From: Vibrio europaeus
GTDB taxonomy: Bacteria; Pseudomonadota; Gammaproteobacteria; Enterobacterales; Vibrionaceae
Assembly (NCBI RefSeq): GCF_001695575.1
Contig: NZ_LUAX01000001.1
Span: 992,001-1,056,000 of the forward strand
Reading direction: 5' to 3'
DNA length: 64,000 nt
In this document: positions 37,265 through 45,389 of the stretch, piece after piece
Layout: each line of letters opens with the position of its first letter
How positions within the stretch are numbered: position 1 is the first letter of the stretch
Program-made: the position numbers and the translations under genes
The notes under the pieces: model-generated
Database searches by the model: none
What the model saw: only the letters and a program-made list of their open reading frames with translations
What the model was told of the DNA's origin: nothing

Positions 37265-37798
37265 CTAACTTTGAGGCTGTTCTACAAAGATCAACTCATC
37301 AATGTTAAACCCTCGCTCTTTGGACATGGTTTTAAACTTCTCTATTACACTATCACTAACTGTTGGTGTTCGAGCTAATAACCATAAGTACTCATTGTTA
37401 GGGCCAGACACAAACGCATAATCATAGTTACTACGTTCTAACTCAAATACCACATAGGAACCGTAAAAGGGGCCAAAAAAGGAAACTTTTAAATACCCTT
37501 GGTTCTTCGCATCGACAAAATACGCTTTTCCTTCAGCCTCTTTCCATTGTTGGGATTCGCTGTTATACCCGCGATTAATGACCTTTACCCCGCCATCATC
37601 GCGTAAGCTGTATTCCGCGGTAACTTGTGTAAGCCCTTGTTCAAAAGAATGGTCTAAACGAGCTATCTCATACCATTTACCAAGATAGTTAGTGAGTTCA
37701 AAATCACCAACAGGTGTCACTGACTTTGGCATTCCCAAGCAAGCGGTCAAAGTGAAAACCGTACTAAGTAATAGAACCGTTTTAAATGTTATCTTCAT
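37265..37798 (-). CDS. blc: Outer-membrane lipocalin (Blc/VlpA-like)
   Basis: This is a 177-residue lipoprotein with a lipobox LTAC after the signal peptide (Cys20). It has the lipocalin GKWYEIARLDHSFEQGL motif near residue 40, and a late YLWLLARTP segment in place of motif 3. It binds lipids or fatty acids at the outer membrane. A lipocalin gene is known inside the V. cholerae superintegron, but here I see no attC beside it. It may therefore be an ordinary gene or an old cassette. Confidence 0.9.
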   Translation of the reverse strand: MKITFKTVLLLSTVFTLTACLGMPKSVTPVGDFELTNYLGKWYEIARLDHSFEQGLTQVTAEYSLRDDGGVKVINRGYNSESQQWKEAEGKAYFVDAKNQGYLKVSFFGPFYGSYVVFELERSNYDYAFVSGPNNEYLWLLARTPTVSDSVIEKFKTMSKERGFNIDELIFVEQPQS

Positions 37799-37831
37799 AC
37801 ACCGAACCTTATGGATTACATATTTCGTCGT

Positions 37832-38329
37832 TTACACTGAACGCACTAATCGATAGCGCTTTACCACACCTTCGCTTTTATCTGCGTAACTACCTAGATA
37901 TTGTCCACCGACCTTTTCAATTACTTTCTGAGAGGCTGGATTATCGATTGAGCACGTCACGATAACGGGCTCGGCCACAACATGGTCGCGCACCCAAGCG
38001 AGCAAATAAGAAGCAACACCTTTACCACGAGCTGATGGCCTAGTCTCGTAACCAATATGCCCAATCACATTTTCTACGTTAGCGTTACTTCCTCTCCTTA
38101 CCCGAATCGCACCTAAAATCTTGTTATCCTTAAGACAATAGTATGTGGTACTGGGTAGATAACCATTTGGCAATTCAGAGGTTTGTTGAGCACGTGTTAT
38201 TAAACCAGATAAGTAGCTTTCCGGGTCACGCTCTACATTGGCATATTTAGGAATTCCGGATTCACAGCACTCTTTAGCATAACTCGCGAGCAAAGGCGCT
38301 AAGCTTAAATTTGCTTCCACTACTTCCAT
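37832..38329 (-). CDS. GNAT-family N-acetyltransferase
   Basis: This is a 165-residue acetyltransferase. The acetyl-CoA loop is RPSARGKGVASYLL (R-x-x-G-x-G/A), preceded by HIGYET and followed by VTCSIDNPASQKVIEKVGG, a standard GNAT ending. The substrate is unknown. It is preceded by AGAGGGAAC and has no attC next to it, although its type and strand match the cassette genes to the right. Confidence 0.85.
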   Translation of the reverse strand: MEVVEANLSLAPLLASYAKECCESGIPKYANVERDPESYLSGLITRAQQTSELPNGYLPSTTYYCLKDNKILGAIRVRRGSNANVENVIGHIGYETRPSARGKGVASYLLAWVRDHVVAEPVIVTCSIDNPASQKVIEKVGGQYLGSYADKSEGVVKRYRLVRSV

Positions 38330-38397
38330 ATAGTTCCCTCTGTAAATGAATGAGCTAAGCGCTTTTAATCTGACGTGTAACTCATGTAATGTCAGCT

Positions 38398-38826
38398 TTA
38401 CTTCTTACTTTCGATCGAGACTATCAGGCCATTTACAAAGCTAATTTTTGCGAATGGACAATGCTGAATACCATTTAACTCACAAGAATAAGTTGCTTGT
38501 GACTGAATATCCCCATGTTTGTTGAGAGACTCTATCTGTTTTGAACTGTACCGTTTTCCCCAGATTGCTCGAACGGCGCACTCTGAATTGCCAACGACAA
38601 CTTCACCTTTTCCTAAAGCCACTACATCCATGTTGCTCAAAGCGCCCCGCGCTACTAACTCCTTAGTTGCAGATTCACTTTCCGGTAGCTGCGCACCTAC
38701 ATAGTCACAGAGTTCAAGATCCGTAGCTAAATCAAAGTTAGGTTCACTTGGGTTAAACTGCTCGAAATTTGGAGAAGAAGCACAGCCAACTAATGCAATA
38801 TTGAGTATTAGAATAAACCGTTTCAT
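38398..38826 (-). CDS. Putative lipoprotein, unknown function
   Basis: This is a 142-residue protein with a lipoprotein signal (FILILNIALVGC, Cys15) and further cysteines (CDYVGA, ECAVRA, CELNG, HCPFAK) that may form disulfides in the periplasm. AAGGAGC precedes the ATG. I do not recognise the family. It resembles other orphan genes in Vibrio accessory regions. Confidence 0.65.
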   Translation of the reverse strand: MKRFILILNIALVGCASSPNFEQFNPSEPNFDLATDLELCDYVGAQLPESESATKELVARGALSNMDVVALGKGEVVVGNSECAVRAIWGKRYSSKQIESLNKHGDIQSQATYSCELNGIQHCPFAKISFVNGLIVSIESKK

Positions 38827-38968
38827 ATAAAATGCTCCTTCAAGAAATCAATACTGCATTGAGAGGTAACACCGCCCAAACAACCAGACGTTTCCATCCT
38901 AAACGCTAAACTTCAATTCCACACTCTTTTCATTGAACCTTGAGGGAAGTCTTAATTGACTCGCTAAG

Positions 38969-39586
38969 TTATTGTTGGCGACTAAACAACAAACTTGCCC
39001 CTGACAGCGCCAAAAAGGTAGCGCAGCCTCTGTTGAATCGCTTTGTCATTTTAGGTTTAGTGAACCATCGCCTCAAATATATTCCGAATATGGCATAAAT
39101 AGATATTGCGGCCATTTCTAGTATCAGGAAAGTCACACCTAAAGCGAAAAACTGTTCCTTTACATTAGCCGAAACGTCAACAAACTGCGGAAGGAATGCA
39201 GTAAAAATCAAAATAGCTTTGGGGTTACCAGCTGCTAGCAAAAATTCTTGCTTTGCTAAACCCACCCGGTCATGAGCATCTGAAAACTCCTTTATAGGGT
39301 TTGATTCTGAACGCCAAAGGTTAAAAGCAATCCACAACAAATAAGCTGCTCCTGCTATTTTAATAGTCAGAAAAAGGGTCTCGGAGGCATATAGAACGAC
39401 TGCCAGGCCGGAAGCGGCTAACGCAATCATTACAGAAAATGCTGCTATTCGTCCAAGACCAGCAATGAAAGCAGACTTGAAGCCGTAACAACGAGCATTA
39501 TTCATAGATAATAGGTTATTTGGGCCTGGCGTCATGTTTAGCGCAAAACACACAGGTATAAAAAACAGTAGCTTCCAGATTTCCAC
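38969..39586 (-). CDS. LysE/RhtB-family amino-acid exporter
   Basis: This is a 205-residue membrane protein with about six transmembrane segments. The N-terminus ALNMTPGPNNLLSMNNARCYGFKSAF has the TPGPN motif near residue 20 that identifies the LysE/RhtB family. The mid-region AGNPKAILIFTAFLPQFVD also fits. It probably exports an amino acid or homoserine lactone-like compound; substrate unknown. Confidence 0.88.
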   Translation of the reverse strand: MEIWKLLFFIPVCFALNMTPGPNNLLSMNNARCYGFKSAFIAGLGRIAAFSVMIALAASGLAVVLYASETLFLTIKIAGAAYLLWIAFNLWRSESNPIKEFSDAHDRVGLAKQEFLLAAGNPKAILIFTAFLPQFVDVSANVKEQFFALGVTFLILEMAAISIYAIFGIYLRRWFTKPKMTKRFNRGCATFLALSGASLLFSRQQ

Positions 39587-39733
39587 AATGTTCGCTCCAT
39601 GAAATTAACGCTAGATTAAGGCTTTAGTATACCTTCTACTAAAATCTTAAGCACTAAGGCGAATTTAAACAGAAAACACGAAGCTTTGGGAATCTGACTT
39701 AAACATTTCTTACGTTAGCTATCGATTAAAACT

Positions 39734-40069
39734 CTATTTCGACGAGAATGAGATTTCAGGCATTTTGGATTTAAAACCCACTTTAATTTCACTACAACAT
39801 AAACCAAATTCCCAAAGGTTGTCTTCTATCTGATACGAATCAAACCGAATGATGTCCCAGGGCAAGTTAAAGTCAGTGCTGAAATCTTGAGTGCCGCTAT
39901 CGGCTTCAATGTAGCTCACTTCTAGTTCACTAAAGACAGCTACGGCTTCATCTTCAAGATTTTCCCAAGGTGCAACAACTAACGTTAATCCTCTCTCGGA
40001 CAATGAAAAAGCTTTAAGAGCGTGTGTACCTAAAGATCGAAACAAACGTTCAGAAATTTCCTTACTCAT
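39734..40069 (-). CDS. Hypothetical protein, 111 residues
   Basis: This is a soluble acidic protein starting MSKEISERLFRSLG, with AGGAGCTTAG upstream of its ATG. No transmembrane segment, signal peptide or known motif is visible. Its orientation and AT-rich surroundings match the decayed-cassette zone. Confidence 0.6.
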   Translation of the reverse strand: MSKEISERLFRSLGTHALKAFSLSERGLTLVVAPWENLEDEAVAVFSELEVSYIEADSGTQDFSTDFNLPWDIIRFDSYQIEDNLWEFGLCCSEIKVGFKSKMPEISFSSK

Positions 40070-40342
40070 TCTAAGCTCCTAGAACATTACTTTGACCAAA
40101 GTGTAGAGATGGCTACTGCCGAACATCGTAACAGATGTACTCAAGAAAATTTCGAGAATAAGCCTCCAGATACGGTTAGTTCGTATCTCACAGATTGCGT
40201 ATCAGTCCTAGTCGAATGCCCTACTATGTGCCCGACTCTAAATCTAGCATCACAAGTGCAAAGCTCACTAATAAAAGAAGGATTGCTGTAATAGATAAAT
40301 TTACAGTAATACTACATCGTAAAACTTCATTACCAATTTTTT

Positions 40343-40364
40343 GGTTAAGCAATTTGTTATAACC
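40343..40364 (-). repeat. Remnant of an attC end
   Basis: TTAAGCAATTTGTTAT resembles the right ends of the intact sites, such as TTAAGCAGCTTGTTAT at 48900. The stop codon of the next gene lies inside it, just as in the array. The other half of the site is not recognisable. Confidence 0.4.
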
Positions 40365-40668
40365 GCATGTTCTCTCTGACTTCATAGTGGCTTACATGAC
40401 GATCTGGATTCAATTTGTACTTTTCGTCTTCTGGATACAATTTAGCTACACTGATATCTTCACCAGAAAATGCTTTAATACATTCAAGATCTTCCCAATA
40501 AGTTAACAGAGTGATTTCAGCATTGTCGCCTAAATTTCGATTTAGGATTTGAGCACCGAGAAAACCTTGTGTAGTTGATGTATCTTTTATCCCTGTCTCA
40601 TACAGGTATGCGATAAACCCTTCTTCATACTCTTTAGGGCAAGTAGCTTTCCATTCTCTGACTATCAT
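40357..40668 (-). CDS. Antibiotic biosynthesis monooxygenase (ABM) domain protein
   Basis: This is a 103-residue ferredoxin-like alpha+beta protein. The start MIVREWKATCP, the middle GFLGAQILNR and LLTYWEDLECIKAFSGED match small ABM-domain proteins, which include monooxygenases and other enzymes with dimeric barrels. The stop lies in an attC-like end, so this is likely an old integron cassette. Specific activity is unknown. Confidence 0.75.
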   Translation of the reverse strand: MIVREWKATCPKEYEEGFIAYLYETGIKDTSTTQGFLGAQILNRNLGDNAEITLLTYWEDLECIKAFSGEDISVAKLYPEDEKYKLNPDRHVSHYEVRENMRL

Positions 40669-40751
40669 AAATACTCCATTTTATGCCGTGGTTATAACAC
40701 TTGGTTGAGGCTAAAATGACCAACATAAAGACCGCTTAAGAGACCTATTAT

Positions 40752-41000
40752 ATGACCACTAGAATTTTAGCCGATGTTGCTGCAAGCATTACTGAGTTGA
40801 AAGCTAACCCTATGAAAGTTGCAGCTAGTGCTTACGGCGAACCTGTTGCTGTATTAAACCGAAATGAGCCAGCATTTTATTGCGTACCTGCCGAAGCGTA
40901 CGAAATGATGATGGATAGACTCGAAGATCTGGAACTACTCGCTATCGCTAAAGAGCGTGAATCTGAAGAGAGCATTTCGGTAAATATTGATGACCTATAA
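40752..41000 (+). CDS. Antitoxin of Phd/YefM family
   Basis: This is an 82-residue antitoxin. The N-terminal part ILADVAASITELKANPMKV forms the DNA-binding Phd/YefM fold and the EPVAVLNRNEPAFYCVPAEAYE strand follows. The acidic C-terminus would cover the toxin. It overlaps the toxin start by 11 bases. It is on the opposite strand to the cassette genes, as usual for toxin-antitoxin cassettes, which carry their own promoter. Such pairs stabilise cassette arrays. Confidence 0.88.
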   Translation: MTTRILADVAASITELKANPMKVAASAYGEPVAVLNRNEPAFYCVPAEAYEMMMDRLEDLELLAIAKERESEESISVNIDDL

Positions 41001-41244
41001 ACTCGACTTTAAAAAGAGCGCACTCAAAGAGTGGAAAAAGCTAATCGAGCGCTTAGGTAACCCACATGTTCCTGCTTCAAAGCTTTCTGGAGCTGATAAC
41101 ATGTATAAAATTAAGTTGTGTCAATCGGGCTACCGTCTCGTCTACAAAGTTCAAGACGATGTCATCATTGTAACCGTCTTAGCAGTCGGAAAACGCGAAC
41201 GTAGCGATGTTTACCGTAAAGCCATGAAAAGGTTAGATGATTGA
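40990..41244 (+). CDS. relE: RelE-family toxin with an internal 12-residue deletion
   Basis: This is an 84-residue RelE homologue, against 95 in E. coli. The start TYKLDFKKSALKEWKKL runs directly into IERLGNPHVPASKL. The E. coli segment between (GSTVREQLKKKL, 12 residues) is absent while the frame continues. The residues used for mRNA cleavage appear to remain (YKIKL lysines, the arginine of GYRLVY, the arginine of KRERSDVY and its tyrosine). Loss of the helix 1-2 link may inactivate the toxin or change antitoxin contact. It ends 8 bases before the first attC. Confidence 0.85.
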   Translation: MTYKLDFKKSALKEWKKLIERLGNPHVPASKLSGADNMYKIKLCQSGYRLVYKVQDDVIIVTVLAVGKRERSDVYRKAMKRLDD

Positions 41245-41251
41245 TTGAGGT

Positions 41252-41353
41252 ATAACGCCAAATTAAGGTGTGAAGCACACGACCACTACACTTAACTAAA
41301 TTCAAACCAAAAGTGCCGAGCGTGCTGAATCACTCTTATATTGTTTGTTGTGT
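41252..41353 (-). repeat. attC: attC site 1
   Basis: It begins ATAACGCCAAATTAAGGTGTG and ends TTGTTTGTTGTGT. It is the leftmost complete site and follows the hypothetical gene ending at 41356. Confidence 0.85.
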
Positions 41354-41355
41354 CA

Positions 41356-41766
41356 CTACACACCACCAACGTCGTCACTACCACCAAAGTCCCCGCCACC
41401 TAGCTCCTCTTGGGTACTTTTGCCCTCATATTGGTCTGTAGAGCCATGAACTGAGGCGTATTCCAAGTAAGCTTCAATATCTGGGTCGCAGTCTTGCTTG
41501 AACAAGATATTCCCTACTTCTCGGTGAAAATCAGGGTGTGCACCGAAAGATGTCGACAAACCCAAAGACATAAAGAAGCTGTGGCTAGTTAACATACCAT
41601 AGGCGTAGTTTTTATAGTTCAGATCATTAGATTTTCCAATTGCCCCTAGTGCCCAATCTATTTCCTCGGGTTCGTAGCTATCTCTTTTTCCGTACTTAAC
41701 CGCAAGTCTTGGTGGAAGCTCTCTAGCAACAGATTTGATAATACTCTTTTTCGTCCACTGAAACAT
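41356..41766 (-). CDS. Cassette gene, hypothetical 136-residue protein
   Basis: The start MFQWTKKSIIKSVARELP follows AGGAGAAAAT at 41766; the longer frame to 41829 would read into the neighbouring attC. A mid-protein hydrophobic patch (YGMLTSHSFFMSLGLSTSFG) is too polar for a clear membrane span. The C-terminus is glycine/aspartate-rich (GGGDFGGSDDVGG), possibly disordered. I do not recognise the family. The stop lies 3 bases from attC 1. Confidence 0.65.
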   Translation of the reverse strand: MFQWTKKSIIKSVARELPPRLAVKYGKRDSYEPEEIDWALGAIGKSNDLNYKNYAYGMLTSHSFFMSLGLSTSFGAHPDFHREVGNILFKQDCDPDIEAYLEYASVHGSTDQYEGKSTQEELGGGDFGGSDDVGGV

Positions 41767-41781
41767 ATTTTCTCCTAGTGA

Positions 41782-41907
41782 CATACGCCGCGTTAAGTAG
41801 TGAGCAACGCCACCACGAAACCTAACCATACTACCGTAAACACAAAACCCAACGATGGAATGAAAAATGCCATGCGTTGCGAATCACTCTTGAACAGTTT
41901 GTTATGC
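41782..41907 (-). repeat. attC: attC site 2
   Basis: It begins ATACGCCGCGTTAAGTAGTG, with one base missing from the usual AACGCC, and ends CAGTTTGTTATGC. The stop codon of the acetyltransferase to its right is inside the site. Confidence 0.85.
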
Positions 41908-42447
41908 GTAATTTTTGACGCACTTTGTCATTGCTGTTTCCGAGACTGACAAACCATCGATTCTATATTGATCGTTGAACTCTCCAACAACATTGAACCC
42001 TGATTTTAGGTAGAGGTTCTTTGCTGGAAAATTCTCTGATAATACACAAAGATCCAGCCAGTCAATTTCAGATTTTTCTTGGCAGAAACTTATCACAGCA
42101 TCAATGAGTCTTTGACCAATACCTTGCTTCCTACAAGAAACATGTACACCCATACCGAGTAGAACTCGATGAGAACGGCTTTCATCATTGTAGTGGCGAA
42201 GATCAATATGACCTTTGATACTTCCATAGGTGTCTTTTACAACCCAGAGCTTTCTCCAACCTACATCGCCAAACTCATGGGAAAAACCTTGGATAAACTT
42301 TTCTTTTGTTACTTCTGGAACTTCACTTTGCTCTCTGGACATTGGCTGAAAAAGAGGAACTTCGCCATTACCATTTTCAGACAGCTGATGTTCAAGATAC
42401 GCAAAGAATGAAACTAAATCCGATTTATCCGCTTCTACAACTTCCAT
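41902..42447 (-). CDS. Cassette gene, GNAT-family acetyltransferase
   Basis: This is a 181-residue acetyltransferase. The acetyl-CoA loop is SCRKQGIGQRL; WLDLCVLSENFPAKNLYLKSGF follows and is a classical GNAT ending. The phrase LWVVKDTYGSIKGHIDLRH is also typical. Substrate is unknown; similar cassette enzymes acetylate small molecules or antibiotics. The TAA stop is shared with attC 2. Confidence 0.88.
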   Translation of the reverse strand: MEVVEADKSDLVSFFAYLEHQLSENGNGEVPLFQPMSREQSEVPEVTKEKFIQGFSHEFGDVGWRKLWVVKDTYGSIKGHIDLRHYNDESRSHRVLLGMGVHVSCRKQGIGQRLIDAVISFCQEKSEIDWLDLCVLSENFPAKNLYLKSGFNVVGEFNDQYRIDGLSVSETAMTKCVKNYA

Positions 42448-42475
42448 CTAATATTCTGTACTCCATCAATTACGC

Positions 42476-42570
42476 ATAACGCCGCGTTAAGGTGTGATGC
42501 ACGCTTGGCTATACTTGAGCGAAGCGAAAATGCCAAGCGTGAGGAATCACTCTTAAACACTTTGTTATGT
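42476..42570 (-). repeat. attC: attC site 3 (short type)
   Basis: At about 95 bases this is one of two short sites. It contains ACTTGAGCGAAGCGAAA in its loop and is nearly identical to attC 12. Confidence 0.88.
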
Positions 42571-42930
42571 GTTTTGTTTGCCGCTAAATAAGATCCTATT
42601 GGAAAATGGGTCTGTAATTGTAAAACACTCCCCACCCCATGGAACTGATTCCAAAGCAGGATTACAATACATGTAATCTTTCTGCTCCAGCTCAGAAAAC
42701 AGCTGCTGAATCTTATCTACGTTTACAAAGAGCTTACTTCCCGGAGTACCATCACCTGAGTGCTCACTCAAGTGAAAAACTAGATTGCCTTTTGATACTT
42801 GCATATAAAGCGGGAAGCCTTCTTCAAATCTATGTTCCCAATCTAGATTCATACCTAAATAATCTAGATAAAACTCTTTCGCTTTTTGAATATCGAAAAT
42901 TCTGATAATGGGGATTGTCTGAAAGTTCAT
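42565..42930 (-). CDS. Cassette gene, glyoxalase/bleomycin-resistance (VOC) protein
   Basis: This is a 121-residue VOC-fold protein from ATG 42930 (MNFQTIPIIRIFDIQKAKEF). The DYLGMNLDWEHRF and VFHLSEHSGD strands and the late CFTITDPFSNRILF match the bleomycin-resistance-type subgroup. Activity is unknown: these proteins can bind antibiotics or act as isomerases. The IS3 element is inserted about 45 bases before its start codon and may have removed its normal upstream context. Confidence 0.82.
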   Translation of the reverse strand: MNFQTIPIIRIFDIQKAKEFYLDYLGMNLDWEHRFEEGFPLYMQVSKGNLVFHLSEHSGDGTPGSKLFVNVDKIQQLFSELEQKDYMYCNPALESVPWGGECFTITDPFSNRILFSGKQNT

Positions 42931-43006
42931 AGTTTTGCTTCTATCTTTGAAAACTCGGTATCTGAGTATATACTGGTGTACCCCACAAAAAGTAGACAGT
43001 ACATAA

Positions 43007-43858
43007 CTACATACTTTCGTACTCAACTGGGCTGACATGCCCCAACGCTGAGTGCCTTCTTCTGCGATTGTAAAATACCTCAATGTATTCGAAGATGCCC
43101 ATTCGGGCTTCCTCAAGCGTTTGGTAGTCTTCTGCGTATATCAGCTCGACTTTCAGTCGACTGTAGAACGACTCCATCACCGCATTATCCCAACAGTTGC
43201 CCTGCCGACTCATGCTCGGTATACCTCCATGCTTGCGCATGAAGTCCTGATATTTATATGCTCTGTATTGTACACCACGGTCCGAGTGGATAATGACGCC
43301 CTTAGGCGGCTTACGTGACTCAAACGCCATTTTTAGGGCATTGGTGATGAGCTCGACGGTCATCGTTGTCCCTAGCGACCAACCCACAATACGCCTTGAG
43401 TGCAAGTCCATCACTGTCGCTAAGAAGAGCCAACGGCTCTTCACCCAGATATACGTGATGTCCGTAACCCACTTCTGATTTGGCGTCTCAGGCTCAAAGT
43501 CTCTTCGCAGTAAATTGTCGGCAACATTCGTCATCGCAGCCACATCCTTGCTGTATTTAAACCCTTTGCCATTACGTGCCCTGATACCTTTTTCCCTCAT
43601 GATATCAGCCACATAATTCACGCAGCAGGCATAGCCTGCTTCGTTGAGCTCTTCGGCTATTCGCACTGAGCCGTAACGTGCCCGATATTGGGCAAAGGTA
43701 CACATGACGAGCTGTTCAAAGCGCTCTCGCCGTTTTGAACGCTCACTCGGCGTATGATGACACCACTTGTAATAACCGCCCCGACTCACTTCTAAGGCGC
43801 GGCACATTAAGCTAATGGAATACTCACCGACATAGCTTTCAATGAACTCGTACTTCAC
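43007..43858 (-). CDS. IS3-family transposase, OrfB (DDE integrase domain)
   Basis: This is a 283-residue transposase catalytic part. An HTH_21-like region (YRARYGSVRIAEELNEAG) precedes the rve integrase core with DDE residues in WVTDITYIW, IIHSDRGVQY and DNAVMESFYSRLK. It overlaps orfA by four bases (ATGA). It is made alone or as a fusion by -1 frameshifting. The frame looks complete, so it may still be active. Confidence 0.92.
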   Translation of the reverse strand: MKYEFIESYVGEYSISLMCRALEVSRGGYYKWCHHTPSERSKRRERFEQLVMCTFAQYRARYGSVRIAEELNEAGYACCVNYVADIMREKGIRARNGKGFKYSKDVAAMTNVADNLLRRDFEPETPNQKWVTDITYIWVKSRWLFLATVMDLHSRRIVGWSLGTTMTVELITNALKMAFESRKPPKGVIIHSDRGVQYRAYKYQDFMRKHGGIPSMSRQGNCWDNAVMESFYSRLKVELIYAEDYQTLEEARMGIFEYIEVFYNRRRRHSALGHVSPVEYESM

Positions 43859-44163
43859 TCTTGCTGCTTCGCGAAGTACGCCGAGACCTTTTTTAGAAAT
43901 TCCATTTCATCTTTGAGTCGCTTGTTCTCGCGCCTTAGCGCTCGGAGCTCTTCGGACTCTTTCTTCGAATAATCGACACCGTCTAAAGTGTTAAACTGTT
44001 TATCAGATAGGCGTGTGAACTGGCGCTTCCAGTTCCGGATCTGCTGGGCACTAATGCCCAGTTCCTTAGCAACGGAGACAGCTGTTCGGCCAGGAAGACT
44101 GGCCAAGCGGACTGCTTCTTTACGGAACTCTTCGGTGTACGCTGGATTACGATGTTTAGCCAT
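43855..44163 (-). CDS. IS3-family transposase, OrfA (helix-turn-helix)
   Basis: This is a 102-residue DNA-binding part with the transposase-8 HTH (YTEEFRKEAVRLA, VAKELGISAQQIRNWKRQF) and a C-terminal leucine-zipper-like coil (LRALRRENKRLKDEMEFLKK). A run of six A followed by G at 43888-43895 (minus strand) is a likely -1 slip site for an OrfAB fusion. Confidence 0.92.
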   Translation of the reverse strand: MAKHRNPAYTEEFRKEAVRLASLPGRTAVSVAKELGISAQQIRNWKRQFTRLSDKQFNTLDGVDYSKKESEELRALRRENKRLKDEMEFLKKVSAYFAKQQE

Positions 44164-44233
44164 AAATCACCTCTCAATTAGACCCTAGATCTAACTTAGT
44201 AAAGTGTCTACTAAACGTGGGGTACTCGGAAAC

Positions 44234-44356
44234 ATAACGCCAAATTAAGTAGTGAGTAACGCTACCACTCACCTAAAGCATTGTGCCGTAAACACTAAAG
44301 TTGATTCAAACCGAAAGTGCCAAGCGTTGCGAATCTGCTTAAATTTATTGTTAGAA
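44234..44356 (-). repeat. attC: attC site 4
   Basis: It begins ATAACGCCAAATTAAGTAGTG and ends TTTATTGTTAGAAC. It borders the IS element on the left. Confidence 0.86.
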
Positions 44357-45226
44357 CTATTGGGACTTGCCTGTTAATTCGCTGCCTTTAATCTTAAGTA
44401 GCCACTCATTTTTCATTTTCTTGCGGTATTTGTTTAGTACCTGATTCGGTCGCATATATTCTTCAACTTTCAATCGAGAGTCGGAGATTTTCAGCTGAGC
44501 TCTAAGCGATTGATTCAATGAGCCGTATTGCAAAGATACTTGAGCATCTTCTAATGATTGCAATAACTCGGTTTTGAAAGTCTGTTCATTTTTCGTCACT
44601 ATATCAGTCCAAAGTTCATACAGCGTTGCGTCCCCAAAATTGAATAAGCGTAATCTAGAACTAGATTTCAAAGCATTATCAAAACCTCGATTGAGAAGTG
44701 GCTCATAATGAGTAATAACTGTCTCCTTAGCTGAAGGACGTGCCTCCTCCAACATCGTATGGACAACTCGTTGAATATCATTTTCTTTATTATCTAAGTC
44801 AATTGTGAAGTGAAACCCTAAACCGTTTAGATCGACTGCGTTCTTAGGCCTGTTCATACCATTGTTGTACATAGCACCGCTACCACCAAAAAAAATACTA
44901 CCGCCTACAATTCCACCACTAGGTGTCGAGTATGAATAAGTATTAAACGGAACTTCTGATTGTACATTAAGAAAATATAGGTCTGTTACGTAATCCAGAA
45001 TACTTTCGGTTTGAGATACAGTAAGGGGCTTATCCTCAGGGTTGATACTTCTCCGTAATTCTTCAATTTTCGCAATCCAAGCACCTCTCTCTTTAAATGA
45101 ATCTGGATACAAAAACATTGCATAGTACACAACCAAAAACACAGCCAATCCATGTGTGCTCAAAATTTTAATAACACCAGTTAGAGAATGCTCGGAAGTA
45201 TTGCTTCCTTGACCGCTTTGACTCAT
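44357..45226 (-). CDS. Cassette gene, hypothetical 289-residue membrane-anchored protein
   Basis: After a short cytoplasmic start there is a single transmembrane segment (about residues 23-41, GLAVFLVVYYAMFLYP). A large polar domain follows with a glycine-rich stretch (SGGIVGGSIFFGGSGAM) and mostly helical remainder. GGAAAGGAAT precedes the ATG. I do not recognise the family. The stop is immediately followed by attC 4. Confidence 0.7.
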   Translation of the reverse strand: MSQSGQGSNTSEHSLTGVIKILSTHGLAVFLVVYYAMFLYPDSFKERGAWIAKIEELRRSINPEDKPLTVSQTESILDYVTDLYFLNVQSEVPFNTYSYSTPSGGIVGGSIFFGGSGAMYNNGMNRPKNAVDLNGLGFHFTIDLDNKENDIQRVVHTMLEEARPSAKETVITHYEPLLNRGFDNALKSSSRLRLFNFGDATLYELWTDIVTKNEQTFKTELLQSLEDAQVSLQYGSLNQSLRAQLKISDSRLKVEEYMRPNQVLNKYRKKMKNEWLLKIKGSELTGKSQ

Positions 45227-45264
45227 ATATTCCTTTCCTATAATTGTTGACTATTGCGATAGTT

Positions 45265-45389
45265 CTAACGCCCTGCTAAGTGGCTAGCAACGCTTACCAC
45301 GATACTTAAACTAGCCACCGTAAATACTTTACCAAACTAGAACTAAAATTGCCGAGCGTTGATAGTCTGTCTTGAGCAGTTTGTTAGGT
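45265..45389 (-). repeat. attC: attC site 5
   Basis: It begins CTAACGCCCTGCTAAGTGGC and ends GAGCAGTTTGTTAGGT. It belongs to the largest subfamily in the array. Confidence 0.9.

Larger units (their letters stand above)
42977..44226 (-). mobile_element. IS3-family insertion sequence
   Basis: The element carries orfA and orfB on the minus strand. Imperfect terminal inverted repeats share GTACCCCAC and AGTAGACA at each end (TGTACCCCAC on the left; the complement of GTGGGGTACT on the right). I could not see a clear target duplication. It lies between the VOC gene and attC 4, inside a cassette. Confidence 0.85.

Noticed and set aside
37265..37798. Lipocalin as an intact integron cassette
   Set aside because: No attC or half-site is visible on either side, so cassette status cannot be claimed.
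40109..40291. 60-codon plus-strand frame between two minus-strand genes
   Set aside because: No start signal or family likeness, and it lies in a degraded region.
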